Positions 32,308 through 45,200 of a stretch of 64,000 bases of DNA are shown piece by piece (position 1 is the stretch's first letter; the number at the start of each line of letters is the position of its first letter). Source of the stretch: Lineus longissimus (lineage: Eukaryota; Nemertea; Pilidiophora; Heteronemertea; Lineidae); NCBI RefSeq assembly GCF_910592395.1, contig NC_088315.1, positions 19,572,219-19,636,218 on the forward strand, given 5' to 3'. The notes beneath the pieces are model-generated. The model saw only the letters and a list, made by a program, of their open reading frames with translations, searched no databases and was not told the DNA's origin. Both the position numbers and the translations under genes were made by a program.

Positions 32308-33058
32308 TTTGAACAAACATCGACTCCAGGAACTAACATAACTCGCCCTGTGTATCGAGATGTATATTTTTCGGCTTTTTTCTTGCTTCACGCCTGAAAA
32401 CGAGGTCGATGAAACTGTCCTCGTTTAATTTCTTTTCTGGTATTGTCTAATATCCGCTGATCGCTGACGACTTCTTTGTGTATCAAAAGGAACACCATGC
32501 ATGTATGTTGGTTTTGGGTGTGTTTTTTTAATGTCAAAATTGCTGAAATAGTAAGAAAAATTAAGTTATTAAGATGCGGCTACAATGGATAAATTTTATG
32601 TTGAGTTTATTTTTCACGACGACAACCAAAAAAAATTGAACTTCCAGCCAATCAAAAGCTCTGTTACAAATTGACCGGTCGATTTAAATGGCTTACAAAA
32701 ATATGGAAAACATCAAAATTTTACTAAAATACTCAGGTAGTTTTCTATAAATTAAGGCTTTGTATGGCACTCTTAACAATGTGTATGATTGATTGATATG
32801 TGAAGATGAGAAAGATGTACTTTATACTGCAGTCGGCTGTACAGATTTCGAGAAATCCCGCTGCTCTTGCCTGTCAAAATTTTGTTCAAAATTTATTATT
32901 GGTCAAAAACAGTATAAAATGCAGTGCCGTGCATGAGACGAGTAGGCCTATCACTGGGTACATTGCACCAATGCATGTTGTGTGAACTGGCTTCGGTGAC
33001 AGTTGTAAAAGTGACCAGTATTTGTCTTGACTAATTTTTGTCTCCTTTTTCATTGCAG
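32308..33058. promoter_or_regulatory. Shared divergent promoter region
   Basis: The galactosyltransferase start codon (minus, 32307) and the first coding exon of the kinesin (plus, acceptor at 33058) point away from each other across about 750 bases. Both transcription starts, and the untranslated first exon of the kinesin, should lie here. No TATA box stands out on either strand. Confidence 0.45.
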
Positions 33059-33192
33059 AAATGTAGCATTTAAAAAGCTCCGAGGCATATTTCTGAACAA
33101 GTTACCTGCAACTGGTTGAATTTGCATCATTGCCAATGCCATCAGCAAAACTTCTTTAACTTTGGTGGTTGCCAGATCGGATAAAAAAGACC

Positions 33193-36100
33193 ATGACTGT
33201 CAAGAATAGTATCTACAATGCCTGCCCGCCGAGGCGCACTCTTGTGGCCACAAAGTCGGACAGTGACATTTATGCCATTCAGGGCAACAGTAATGACAAT
33301 ATCCGTGTCGTTGTCCGGGTGCGGCCGGAAAATACGCAAGAGAAAGCCAGCAGAGTCAAGCATTGGTCTGTTATCAGAGTCATGGGAGAACATGTACTGG
33401 TCTTCGACCCCAAGGACGATGATCCCACAGTGGAGTTCTATCGGAATAAACCACGCACTGGTCGTGATATCATGATTAAGCCGAAACGTGATCTCAAGTT
33501 TGCGTTTGATCGTGTTTTTAATGACCAGTGTACGAATGATATTGTCTACGACCACACTGCCCAGTTTGTTGTGGATGGAGTTCTCAATGGATACAATTGC
33601 TCAGGTACGCACACAGCAGAACCTCTCTAGTAAGGACAGCCCCGGGACTGGCAAATGCTGTCCTTGATAGAGAGGTGTCCTGATTAGAGAGGTTGGTTGG
33701 ATTGAATTGAAACAACCGTTTTTGGGACAAAAACAAGTCCGGAATTGAAGTGTCCTTTGTACATCCTTTCATGTTCCATTTTGCTATTTCCAGTGTTTGC
33801 ATACGGAGCGACTGGGGCCGGGAAGACGTTCACGATGTCTGGTACGCCGCAGAATCCCGGCGTGATGTATCAGACCATGAAGGACCTCTATGACCGGATT
33901 GAGAACATCAGAGAGGAGAAGATCTGTGAGGTGACGGTGTCTTATCTTGAGGTGAGTGTCTGCGCTTGATAGCAGGGTTCTCCAGGGTTTTCTCAAGGGT
34001 ATCCTTGATTCAAGAAGTTTTGTTTGTGTGCAACACTAGGTAGTTTGGCCAGTAAGGTTCTAGGGTAGCCAGAAATTTAAGAAAGGGTGGCCTTTTGGAA
34101 ACCCTTTGCAAAATTATAGAGCAAGGAAGGGTGGCTCTTCCGAGGTCACTGCCAAGGTACATGAAGGTTGGGACGCCCTGACAAATGGCCTTGGGGAAAA
34201 CACTGGATAGGTTCTCTGGATATGCTGGGCAGATTTCTCCACTGGTCTGTTAGCAGGGTGACCAGCCCACCTTTCAAGTTCATACTGGAACAGTCATGAC
34301 AGTGCGTGATTAAGGGATGCATATGAGGCACGTGACATCCCTTTTCTTTGGAGGGCACCGCTCTTCAGGAAGCAAAAAACTACTTTTTTGGCCTAAGATT
34401 CTCAGAAATGCATATTTGGGACTTGGGAAATGGAAGACCAAATCTAACTCAGCATATTTTTTCTCGTGATTTTTTGTTTGTGTGTATCTAGCCTATTTGT
34501 TTCAGGTTTATAATGAGACAGTTCGAGACCTCCTGTCCATCAACCACCAACAGAGCTTGCCAGTCCGGGAGGATCCAAAGTTGGGGGTCCAAATTGTTGG
34601 TCTATCCTACCATAAGGTACGTAAATAAACTCATGACTTTCTGTAACCCAGTTTGTTGGGGTAAGAGGTAACCATATCTCCCCAAATTGGTAGCCAGGCT
34701 TCTCAAATAGAAAGGTGTCTGCTAAGGGAGGTTCATCTCTTGTAATTCAAATTTTGGCCACTGAAATTTGGTGAGTAGATCTCGGCCTCGGCCTTCATAT
34801 TCAGGACCACTTATCAAGAAAGATGCATCAATCCCAATCTTGATTGTTTTCAGCCTGACAGTATGGACCATGTGATGGGGCTGCTCTTAGATGGGAACCG
34901 GAATAGGACGCAGCATCCGACTGATGCGAATGCTGAGTCGTCACGATCACATGCAGTATTTCAGGTTGGTTGGAATATACTCCTTCCTTGTTTGCACTGA
35001 GTAGGATGGGCCGATGCAGATTGAAGGGGAGGGGGGGGGCTTCTGGTGGATCCCCACAAATGCAGAAATTAGGGTTTGGAGTCTGATGTCTTCATGTTTG
35101 TGTTAAAAGCTATTCTGTCTTGTATTCTTATATTTTCCTGTTTCAACTCTTACAACGCTTTTTCTTCAGATTTTTGTCCGACAGCGAGACAGGACGGCTG
35201 CCACACACGTAGACCACCGCATCGCCAAGATGTCCTTGATTGACCTGGCAGGATCAGAACGTGCCACAGTAACCAAGAATTGTGGGACGCGGTTCAGAGA
35301 GGGCGCTAACATCAACCGATCGTTGTTGGCGCTTGGAAACGTTATCAATGCGTTAGCAGACGGAAAGGTTTGTTTGTCTTGTTTTTGTGAGAACGTCGTC
35401 TAGCGGTTACTAGCTTACCTAATGGTTACTAGGTTACCTAGTGGTTACTAGGTTACCTAGTGGTTACTAGTTGACCAGGTGTCATAGTCATTTTGGGCCA
35501 GTTGAAAGAACCAAGTCGCGTAGAGTTATGTTGATCATGCCTATTGTTTGCTCTTGTAGGTGAAATCACAACACATTCCGTACCGTGACAGCAAACTGAC
35601 TCGTATCCTGAAAGACTCGCTCGGTGGTAACTGTCGCACGGTGATGATAGCGAATATCAGCCCGTCAAGTTTGTCGTTCGAGGACACGTACAATACACTG
35701 AAATACGCAGACAGGGCTAAGCATATCAAAGCAGAGGTAAGAGACTTGCTGGAGCGCAAAGAAAAGAGAAAGATAATGCTGGTTTTAGAGAGAATCAAGA
35801 AATCGAACTACCAACAATTGGCAAACTCATTCCCTTATTTAAAAACACAGTTTCTACTTTTCCATTGAAGATTTACGCCTGTGTTTCTTAAAAGTGTCTT
35901 TTGGAGAATCTTTCATATTCTTGAAATTTTTCTCCTCTTCGAATTTCTAGACATTTGCGCCAAAAAGTGAGGAGAAAAAGTCAAAGTTGTTGGCAGAATC
36001 TATCAAATTTCTCATTTATCTTATCATCTGACTTTCAGGTCAAGAGCAATGTTGTCAGCGTGGACCTGCACGTCCATCGCTATGAGAAAATCATCGACGA

Positions 36101-39100
36101 TTTACGCCAAGAGATTATTGAACTGAAACGCGACCGTGATGATGTATTTCATGGGATGGCACTCACGCCACGAGTATCGTCAACTGGTGTACCCTATCAG
36201 GAGGAAATAAAAAAGTAGGTTGAGTTGTGCATATTATTTCTGGCTCCAGGGGGAGTAGGGTGGTACAAGGTTTAGAGTGACTACTGGGGACGGGGTATGC
36301 ATAAAAATGTCAAGTTATCCTGTTTGAGCAACTGTTGACATGTCTTGTCGTTATTTTCCTCCAGGTACCAGACGGTTATCACGAGTGTGTTCAGCAAGCG
36401 GCTTGACACGCGTAAGGACCTGATGGAACTTGAAGGAGCCGAGCGTGACCTCTCACTCAAGCTTCATATCCGTCAGATGTGTCTCTCCAGGGTGCCCCTG
36501 GTCGCATTAGACTCGGCTGTTATAGAAAAGGTACTTACTTCAGACTTTTTTAACTGTTTGGAAATCTGGGCGTGCTTCAGTCGATAAGTCAATAGTCAGT
36601 TGTTCAATACCTTTAAAGTGCCTCAATAGTTCTGTAAAGATACCATACCCATTCTTACATTCTGTTTAACTTGACTTCAGAATGCTGAAAAGCTGCAACG
36701 TACGATGAGGACTAATGTCAACAGTCTGGAAGGCATCGCCAAGAGAAAAGTGCCGTTGACGAAGAAAATGGGTGAAAATGATGCGTGGTTGTCCCGTGCA
36801 ATGACAGAGATTGAAAAAGTCAGCGCAGATTCTTTGGAGTTAGGGGAAACGTTGGAGCAGACGATTTCATTCAAACATCTGGAAGTCGAACTGGCAGATT
36901 CGCGACAACATATCGCACATCTGAAAAAAGTCGCACGCGCACAAGAGCGGCAGTTGCAGACAGACTCAAACTTGATCAAACAGTTGTTGCAGGTTGCGAA
37001 GCGGCAGTTTCTCCTGCTGAAAGGGAGTGGTCAGGCTGATTCGACGTTCGTGGCCGATTTCAACCGGATTGAATCTCTAGTTTGCGGAGGGAGAGAAGTT
37101 GTGTGGGCCGATGAGTCGTCGCAGGTCAACAAAATGGACAATTTCAATTTGGAGTCGGTGTTGAATTTTCCGGTGTTGACCCAGGCACCGGAGGCGCTGA
37201 AGAGGGCGAGAATTTCTACATCAAATACGACCATCTTGACTCCAAGTCGAAGACTAACCAGAGGTAAGAGCACCACTCTCTGATGACTTACAGTTTTTCA
37301 GGGCTGGGCATCTTATGATGCGAGTGAATTGCTGAGTGATTCACCCAGCAGAAACCCCAAGTTTGTTTCAAGCCTTGAAAGGGGATTACCGATTTTTGCG
37401 TTCTATTCCAGTGCACCAGACGCCGAGAGATAGTTCCTCATACCAGCCGCGCTCAACCGCTACACCATCTGTCAATGATCAAATCCCTGATGACAAGACA
37501 CCGGGAACAGAAAACAAAAACCTCGTATGCTTTGCTGGGAGAACGCCAATAGCAAAACCTGTGGTGCACCCTAGTGTTGACGTGGAGAACCGAAACGTTG
37601 TTGCAGCGTCTGGGTCGATTACGGACTTGATTAGTGCAAGCGACGAACAGCTACGGAAGGGCGATTCCGTTGAATCGGTGGTCGCGAAAGCTGTCTTGAA
37701 ACGGGGCATAATGACAGTTGCTCTAACGCATCCAAACCTGACAAATACTGGGACACCTGGTGGTGACAAAGTGAACTATTCAGATGCTTGTGACACGGAT
37801 TCGACATTCACTGTCGGGACGATGATAAAAAATTCAAGTAGTGTCCATGCTGGGTTGCCGGTTGCATTGTTCCAAGGTGTTGGCCAGACGGTTACGAAGT
37901 CACAAGCTGATATGACCGCCTCGACCGGTGTGAACAGAGTTCCTTGTACCCCTGTGTCAGGACAGAAACCAGGTGTGGTGCGGGCGATGGATTTCTCATG
38001 CTCCAGGAGTCCTGGTAAGTGCCTGCTGTTATTCGCATTGTCATATTGAGGAACTTGATGCAGCAGTAGTAAGCGTTCCAATACGCAATAGATTTCCAAC
38101 CCTTGTCAAACTCATGTCAATTTCTTCCACAAGGGTTCTGAATTGTATTGGACCACTAACTACTTCCACCGTTTGGAAATAAAGTCCCTCATTGGGGCCT
38201 TGTCTTTATTCATTCAGTGAAATTTACTGAGCCTCTCAACTGTCTTGGTGAAGTGAGTATAAAGTTTGTCTATTTGCTGATGAAAAAACGTCATGGTCAA
38301 ACAATCTTGTTCTGTTTTGCAGGCCAGATGTCATATGCTGATGCGGTGAAGTCGCCCCCAAGTCTCACAGCTGGCATGCATAAGGAAGGGTAAGTCTTGA
38401 AAATCAGCTCTCAGAGGGAAAACTGGTCGTCTACCCTCTGCCCAACCTGATTGGTACTTTTGCATATTATGATTGTCACACCGGGAAGTTGGTTCATTTA
38501 GATACAGGTGCTGCCTGCTGTTGCACAGGGTACTGCCGTGGTCGCAGCAGTTGTGGTCTGGTCATCCTTGTCCCAAGGCAGCCGATACAGCACTTACCTG
38601 CTGCAGTAGTGTGTACACTGTGGACAACAACAAGGCTGGGTGTGGCTATATGAGTATTGAAGCCGTCAAGAAAATATGACAGGGAATGAAATACAGCTAT
38701 GGCAAAGATGCTTCAGAAAGATGGCACAGATGCATGAGGTATTTCTTGCTCATGTGAGGCCTCATAAAAAGCTGATGACATATTTCATGTCTTTTCTAGC
38801 TTAAGTTTTCTAAACTACAGTGATTGGTCCCCTCCCTAAAATGCTTTAAAAAGTTTGTTTATTTTGTTGAAATTCTTTATTCCAGGGAAGCAGACGCACT
38901 GAACACCTTCTTGTCACCAAATTCCGGCATCCAACCGTTGCCGATCACACCGGAGTTGCCCACGAGGAAGTCGCCGATTAGTGACACTGGGCTGATGCAG
39001 ACACCGAAAATGGATTTAAATAAACTTTATGGCAGTCAGTCATCGGAGAGTGTGAACTCACCATTCGGTTCGGGTCTAGCACGGAGGGTTAAAAGTCCTA

Positions 39101-40093
39101 CGAATCAATTTCCACCACCTGTACGCGTCCCGCTGAGAGATACGAACAGTAACCACAACCAGAATAACGCCACTGAAAACGAGGCTCAGCAGAAGTGGAT
39201 GACGGTTTCGCCAAAGAAATCCAAGCACGGCGAGAATAGCAAACGGAATGGTAGTCTGAATTCATCGCAGAACACTAACGGGCGTGTTCAGGGTTTCGGT
39301 TACGGTCCGAGCGTCAATCGGAAGAGCTTCTATGAGAGTCAGCGACAGAAGGCAAAGCATCAGAAGAGTCTGGAGGTGTTGAAGCGGGCCGGGTTGCCTT
39401 CCATGTCGGAGAAAAAGAGCGAAGGCACCGCCCCGGGATACATGCAGATGACGGCCGCTGCAAAGAGGCGCTTGCATGACAGGTGAGTTGACATGAGTGG
39501 CGAGTTTGGGAAGAGGTACCAGCAAGGATTGAATTGCTTGCCTTGCCTGGTAAAGAGTTGAAACTGACTGTCATCGCATTTGATCTGTCCCTGACTTTTT
39601 CCCTTGAGTACCAGGAGAGTGAAAACTCTGTCAGGTGCCTTGGTCCTTTCCCCTCTAGCAAGTATATTTGAAAATCAAGTTGATCTATCTTGAGCCGCCC
39701 TTTATTTTTCAGGTCACAGACGGCCAAGGAAAATGAGTATCCTGTGAGTAACATTGGAAAAGCTGTCAGACAACCGTAAGTACTAAACCCGAAAACCTTA
39801 AAAAAATTCATGACGGTAGGTCAGCTTATGGCAGTGCAGTAGGAAGTACCTTAGGTACAGGAATAGACTTCCAATAACAAGGCCCGCCGATCTTTGGTGG
39901 CTTGTGGAGGTTGTCCTTTGCAATTGGAATGTATGGTTGACCTGTAATTTTTTTCATGAAAAACCATAGGCAGTTGATCAAAAAGAAATTTGCCTGATCC
40001 AGTGGTTTGATCACTGTCACCTTTTGTTATTTCAGGGTGAAAGCACGCACACAGTCGGGCCCACAGCGTTGTGCAAAACCTGCTTGGCAGTAA
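33193..40093 (+). CDS. KIF18A: Kinesin-8 motor protein, KIF18-like, 14 coding exons
   Basis: A plus-end-directed microtubule motor and depolymerase; kinesin-8 limits kinetochore microtubule length and aligns chromosomes in mitosis. Coding exons: 33193-33604, 33794-33951, 34506-34616, 34854-34964, 35170-35367, 35560-35736, 36039-36214, 36365-36530, 36681-37263, 37412-38014, 38323-38389, 38886-39482, 39713-39775, 40036-40093; 1,159 aa. A stop (33157) lies upstream in frame of the ATG, and the exon acceptor is at 33058. Motor landmarks: [11 protein letters not shown]-loop GATGAGKT (about 142-149), switch I SSRSHAVF, switch [22 protein letters not shown] and [14 protein letters not shown] (near 385). 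A coiled-coil neck and stalk follow, then a long Ser/Thr/Pro-rich disordered tail, longer than in human KIF18A (898 aa). Motor wording is closest to KIF18A/B rather than KIF19. Confidence 0.93.
33610..33740. mobile_element. Palindromic MITE, family A (rearranged copy)
   Basis: Contains AGAACCTCTCTAGTAAGGAC, GCTGTCCTTGATAGAGAGG and TCCTGATTAGAGAGGTTGG, i.e. both orientations of family A blocks. It starts a few bases after the donor of the first kinesin coding exon. Confidence 0.65.
35399..35475. repeat. Short minisatellite, ~22-bp unit
   Basis: GTTACTAGGTTACCTAGTG recurs about 3.5 times in the kinesin intron between the exons ending 35367 and starting 35560. Confidence 0.75.
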
Positions 40094-41024
40094 GGACGAC
40101 ACTCCCATATCATCAAGTATGGATCCCTAATATCCATTCATTGTGCTCTGCAGTGATTGAATGGGTTGTGATAGGTAGTCCACTTATGTGTCACCTGTGT
40201 ATATGTGTACATGTATAAGGCAATGCTGTGTCGCTACTAAATAAGCTGGTTGAGCCATTCTGTTACACATAGGCCTATTACACGTAAAATATGCCTTTTG
40301 TGTACATGAAGGTGCCTCGCAATTGGCTAAACTGTTGAAAAAATGTATAGATGTGTACAAATTATTCATATATCGGCCATCTTTTTGTAATCGTGCAATA
40401 ATCATGTGTGAGAAAGGACATTCCTATAATAATGATGATGATGATGATGATGATCAGTCAACTCTCATTTCCTTTCCATTGGGAGAAGTGGCCTCTAAGA
40501 GTGCATTTAACTTTTGTGCTTTCTGCGTTTATATTCAAAAGACAGTGAACTCCTCTCTTTTGAAGGAAAATGGCTTTGGTACCAAATTGCTAATTTCTAT
40601 GCAGTTTGGTCACTGTAATCGAGAAAAGCATTTGTCACTTCCACAAGGTGTCCTTGTTCAAAAAGTGAGTCCAGTTCAAGATTAAGGAGTGGTCTGTAAA
40701 GATATTGGTGTAAATAACTGTACATATTAGCAAGTATGGATCTATACTTGATATTAGGAAGACAAATATGGCACTGTTATATTAGATAAGGTAAATTGGT
40801 ACAATCATAGTCGCGGTTGTCGGAACAAGTATAATCTCTGTGTGCATTTATGTGTACTGTCAGCTGATTTCTACACTGAAGGGGCTATAACTGTACCTTG
40901 GCTATACTTGTATCAATTTACCTTATATCACTATTCTGAATGCATTTAGTGAGTAATATTCTTGTGTTTGTGTATATTATGAAATCACTGCCTGCCTGTG
41001 ATTTTGCAATCATGGATGAATGAG

Positions 41025-41030
41025 AATAAA
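41025..41030 (+). promoter_or_regulatory. Candidate polyadenylation signal of the kinesin-8 gene
   Basis: AATAAA lies 932 bases after the kinesin stop. The intervening 3' UTR has a (GAT)n run near 40432 and no convincing coding frame. CSTPP1 ends on the other strand about 1 kb further on. Confidence 0.55.
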
Positions 41031-42040
41031 ATGATCATTTCATCAGAAAAGAAAGTTGTTTATGTAGTAATTCTTGTAGAGTGATTGACAGCTAATTAAG
41101 TCAGTCATTTTAAGTTGAACCCTGAACATTTGATGCCTCTGTTTAGCGCAGGTGATGGGCTATCACCACTGGGTTCATCGTAACTGAACCTTGAGTCTGG
41201 CCTGTGGGCATCATATCTTAAAATAACTAACTGTCACTGGCAGTGGGCAATACTGCAAAAGCTACCTCAACTCCGGGGTGAGGCCTGCCCAACTCATATT
41301 TGCCACAGATTCTGACTGATATCTTTTGGTTTTGTGGAAAGACATTCTGACAAGCGATCAAGACGCAGAATGTATTCTGCATGGGATTCTATTCAGTGAA
41401 CAAGAGACCAGCTACTGCAGACTTCAAGCCCACCTCAACAGGTGAACATAGGGGAGTCTGGAAGTTGCCTGTTCAACACATCCGGTCAGACACCAGAGCA
41501 TGTGCTATACCGAGAGACTGGTCACATGACTGAAGGGCGCATCAATCAAGCAAAGCTCTGGGGATCAGGCCACTGCAGACTTGAAGCCGATCTCAACAGG
41601 ATGAATATGGCGAAGTCTGGAAGTCACAACAGAAGACTACATGTATCTTTAATTGTAATAATTCATTTTATTTACAATGTAATAAAATACAATACAATTT
41701 ACATTTACAATACATCACGTGGGTGTTGTAAGTCCTTTTTTAGCCACCCTGCATAGGTCAGGGTCATGTGGCATTATTTCCATTGTCTCCTCTGTCTCAC
41801 TTGTGCATGTTCCCTTGTACAAGCAATGGGAACATCAAAAAAGCCAAACAAAGGTTTTTTGTGTGCAGTGCATTTTAACATGGAACAATTCAAGGAAAAC
41901 TGCACACAAGCCAACAGTCCTCGGATAAACAGCCTTATAGTCTTGTGAGGTTTTCCTCAGGTTTACAAAAGTGAAAAGTTCATTGAAAACTGGACGAAAA
42001 GCACAATCACAGGTCCAAAAGTCTCCAGAGAATGTCAATA
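41031..42040. other. Tail-to-tail intergenic region
   Basis: Between the end of the kinesin-8 transcript and the CSTPP1 stop. TTTTATTT near 41662-41670 gives a minus-strand AATAAA for CSTPP1. The plus-strand open frame at 41442-41756 has no splice context and reads as non-coding; two similar stretches (around 41400 and 41575, CTGCAGACTTCAAGCC / CTGCAGACTTGAAGCC) make it a local duplication. Confidence 0.45.
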
Positions 42041-42251
42041 CTATGGTCCAGAAGAATCAGAGTCGGATGATTCCTCCGAGTCCGAACTAGAGCTGCTGGG
42101 GGTCGTGACAGATGTCCGTCTCGGACGTGCCACTCTCTTCGTCTTGACCTTTTTCTTCTCAGTTGTTTGTTTCGGTGCCGATCCCGATACTGGTCGCGTT
42201 GACATTTTCGTCTTACTCGTGCTGCGAGCAGTACTTGGACGGATGGTCGGG
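42041..42251 (-). CDS. CSTPP1: CSTPP1 distal last exon (acidic Ser/Asp tail)
   Basis: Minus strand: acceptor CTCTCTTATTCCAG, 211 nt, also compatible with the exon at 47810-47864. It encodes a basic Ser/Thr-rich stretch (PTIRPSTARSTSKTKMSTR) and ends SSSSSDSEESSDSDSSGP. Human CSTPP1 also ends in a Ser/Asp/Glu-rich tail, which favours this as the ancestral end. Confidence 0.65.
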
Positions 42252-45200
42252 CTGGAATAAGAGAGATTGGACATTTTAGAGACTGAATGACAGGAACTGG
42301 GAACTTTTGAATCCAAAACTACAATGTGCAAATCATGTCTTATTTTACCATTTGAAGTTCAAGTTCAAGTTAACAACACTTTCAAACTCGTTGAGATTCA
42401 AAGTCTTACTTTTTCTTACTTGTTTGGTTGGAAATTGAAATACCACTTTTGGTAGGAACTGTTCAAGAAAGTTCAAATGTGATCCGTCACAGCAAAACCA
42501 GGCGCATGTCGCTCTGAGCTTGGCAGGTTGAGACAGACTGTTTGTTCATTTCTCTATTGTCTGCCTATTGTGAAATATGAGCACATCAATTTCTTCCATT
42601 ATCTTCTGGTGTCATTTAGGCTCATCTTCTGTGCGACATGCGCCTGGTTTTGGTGTGACGAGTCACAAATATTGATTGGATGTCTAGTGACTTGGGCCAG
42701 GATATTACAGAAGTGCTTATCAAGACTATCATGCTTAATATCAAGATTAATCTCACTTTTCCAGTCAATGAAATCACATTCCTGATCTTAAAATAGTTTT
42801 GAAACCATGTTTCAAGCTTGATTATAATAAACCTTGGATGTGAAAGGGTTAAAATTCTCGTAATGTAAACAATGAAAGTGCGGTTATTTTGGTGGCAATG
42901 TTTGTGGGATTATATGGAGCAGCGTTCAAATTATTAACAGCAATGTCGTGCGGTGCCGGGGACAAAAACTGGGGACGAGCCCAGGAGGAGTGCCTGCCTA
43001 TTGTTTACAAAATGCTTCAGGATCTTTGCCATAAATCGTCATTTTAGGATGAGCGAACAGGGCACAGATTGGTTGGAAATGAATTTTAACGCTTTCACAC
43101 CCTAGACTGAAACAGCAAAATAGAAAACGAGTAACATGAATTTTCGAATCAACAAGCTAAACAAAAACAAGGATGGGGATAAGCATTTTTATCTTAGGCA
43201 GACAGTCAGGGGAGGAGGTCTAGCAATGAAAGACAAGTTCTCATAATTCAGGTTGTTTTTATAATGTATAATGTAACCAGTACCCATTCACATCTGGATG
43301 AAGTAAGACATGTAAGGCAAAGGGACCTGCCCAGTCTCAGGCCGGCTGTGGGGATCGTACCAGGGACCTCAGGACTGCTGGCAGAGACCCGAGCCACTAC
43401 ACCACATCGGCTCCATAAAGACATGAACCCACTACTGGCAACACCAGGAATAGAATATGCCGGCCAGAACCTGGCTCTTTGGGTTAGTCAACTTGACTGG
43501 TCGCAGAGAACTTATTTCCCATTAGATGAAAGTAAAGTGCACTTAAAGGGGAACGTGCCAGAAGAAATTCATTTGGTGACAATATCTTTTAAGTATGAAT
43601 TTGCTCTAAGCTAGAAAAAAACATATTGATGTATTTTATAACAACCATAACACGCTATTAAACAGACCAGATTGTAGCCAGGCTACAGGTTTGAAAACAT
43701 TTTTGGGAAGAAACATGTTTAGGTTTATTGTAGTTATCGCAGGTCCCGGTGACAAGAATCAGTGGTCGCAGCAACCTGGGATCAATATCAAATCCAGCGA
43801 TTACCAGTTTTACCCGCGGACAAAAGGTCTTTTTGTCACACATCACAGCGATTATTATCACAGGTTGCCATGATGAAAATTGCTTGTCTGCGGGGTGTTT
43901 AGGTTTGTTTGCCAAATATGTTTTCAAGACCTGTGATGTTACCAGGACGGGAACAACTCTGAGGTCAGAATCACAAGACACCATTCTCGATCCGATGCGT
44001 AAGAAAATGCATCGATCTGAAAATGTTGTCATATAATTCCGCATGTGACCCTCTCCTACCGATTGATCTAGCGATTATAATACTGATCTAAGTCAGGTTT
44101 GGGCAAACTGGGGGAAAAAATAAACATATTAATGTCATGCTCTGTTGAGAAACTGACATAAATGGTGAATCAAATGAATTATAAACAGCAGTCAACTCAG
44201 TCCAGAGACCAAATTTACTTTGTGTACACTTCTAATCCTGCCAAGGGGTGTCAACACAATACACTGAATTCTGCATTGATCTTTTTGATGAGTTGGCTTA
44301 TACCTTTCTCAAAACAAACGATTAACTAACATGATCTGCTGCTTAAGAATCAATTCCAACTTATCCATAGTAAACTATTATGCCAGGAGTTTCTAAAAGC
44401 ATGGTGAATCTTTGCGTTATACTTGTGTCAGAAGAGAAAGCTTAGCTCAGTGTTTTCAGAACAATCTGTGTATTGTGACCGAACAGAAATGACTAAAGGA
44501 AACACAGGGTGTCCCAAAGTTTAGAATTTCAGTATTTTGACCTTATCTCATAACAGAATTTCTTAATCTGCAAATAACTTTGGAATTTTCCATATATGGC
44601 ATCTCTCAGTTCCAAAAACATGCGATTCAATGTTATCCGGTGTCTTTTTAAGGGACACCCTGTTTTTTTCTTCACAAAACTTTACCAACCGGCAATGGCG
44701 TTATTTGTCCAGCTGAGGGCTGTCAAAATAGTAAAGGAGACCATAATTGAGGAACTTGGTCCAAGATATAACAGACTAAAGTTAATGCCAACTAGCACTT
44801 ATGTCTTATTTGTGTAAATGATGTCATGCCATGCACTGAGTCATGCATTGTAATGCATTGCGACATGACGTCATAAGACTGGTCTGTTGGACTCTCATAG
44901 TGGAGGGAATGATGTACTAGACAGAACTGTACATCGCAGGGGAGTGTTTAATGGCTGTCAGCAATTCCTTGGAACTATCCCTTTAGCAGTATCTTGCAAA
45001 TATTGTAATCAACATCAAATAGATCAAGTACAATTTGGAAAAAAATATTATACGATTACACAATACAAACAAAACAAGAACTGACTAATGCAAACTATAT
45101 GACAACAATGATATTTCTGCAATTGCAAACGGTTTGAATTTTTCTCATAAAATGACCATTCACCAACACGGGCACTGATACAAACAACATACACATTGGT

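Noticed and set aside
33142-33555. A 137-codon minus-strand frame opposite the kinesin motor
   Set aside because: It lies antisense to the confirmed kinesin exon; no domain, and its length is a by-product of the sense codons.
37479-37769. Antisense frames over the kinesin tail exon
   Set aside because: These are shadows of the sense coding exon, with no splice sites or family match.
40323-40685. A 120-codon plus-strand frame after the kinesin stop
   Set aside because: It lies in the 3' UTR, contains a (GAT)n run and has no upstream splice acceptor in frame.
41442-41756. A 104-codon plus-strand frame between kinesin and CSTPP1
   Set aside because: It includes a locally duplicated stretch and AT-rich tail; no domain or splice evidence.
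43264-43614. A 116-codon plus-strand frame
   Set aside because: It overlaps a tRNA-like SINE on the other strand and lies in a CSTPP1 intron; no conserved domain.
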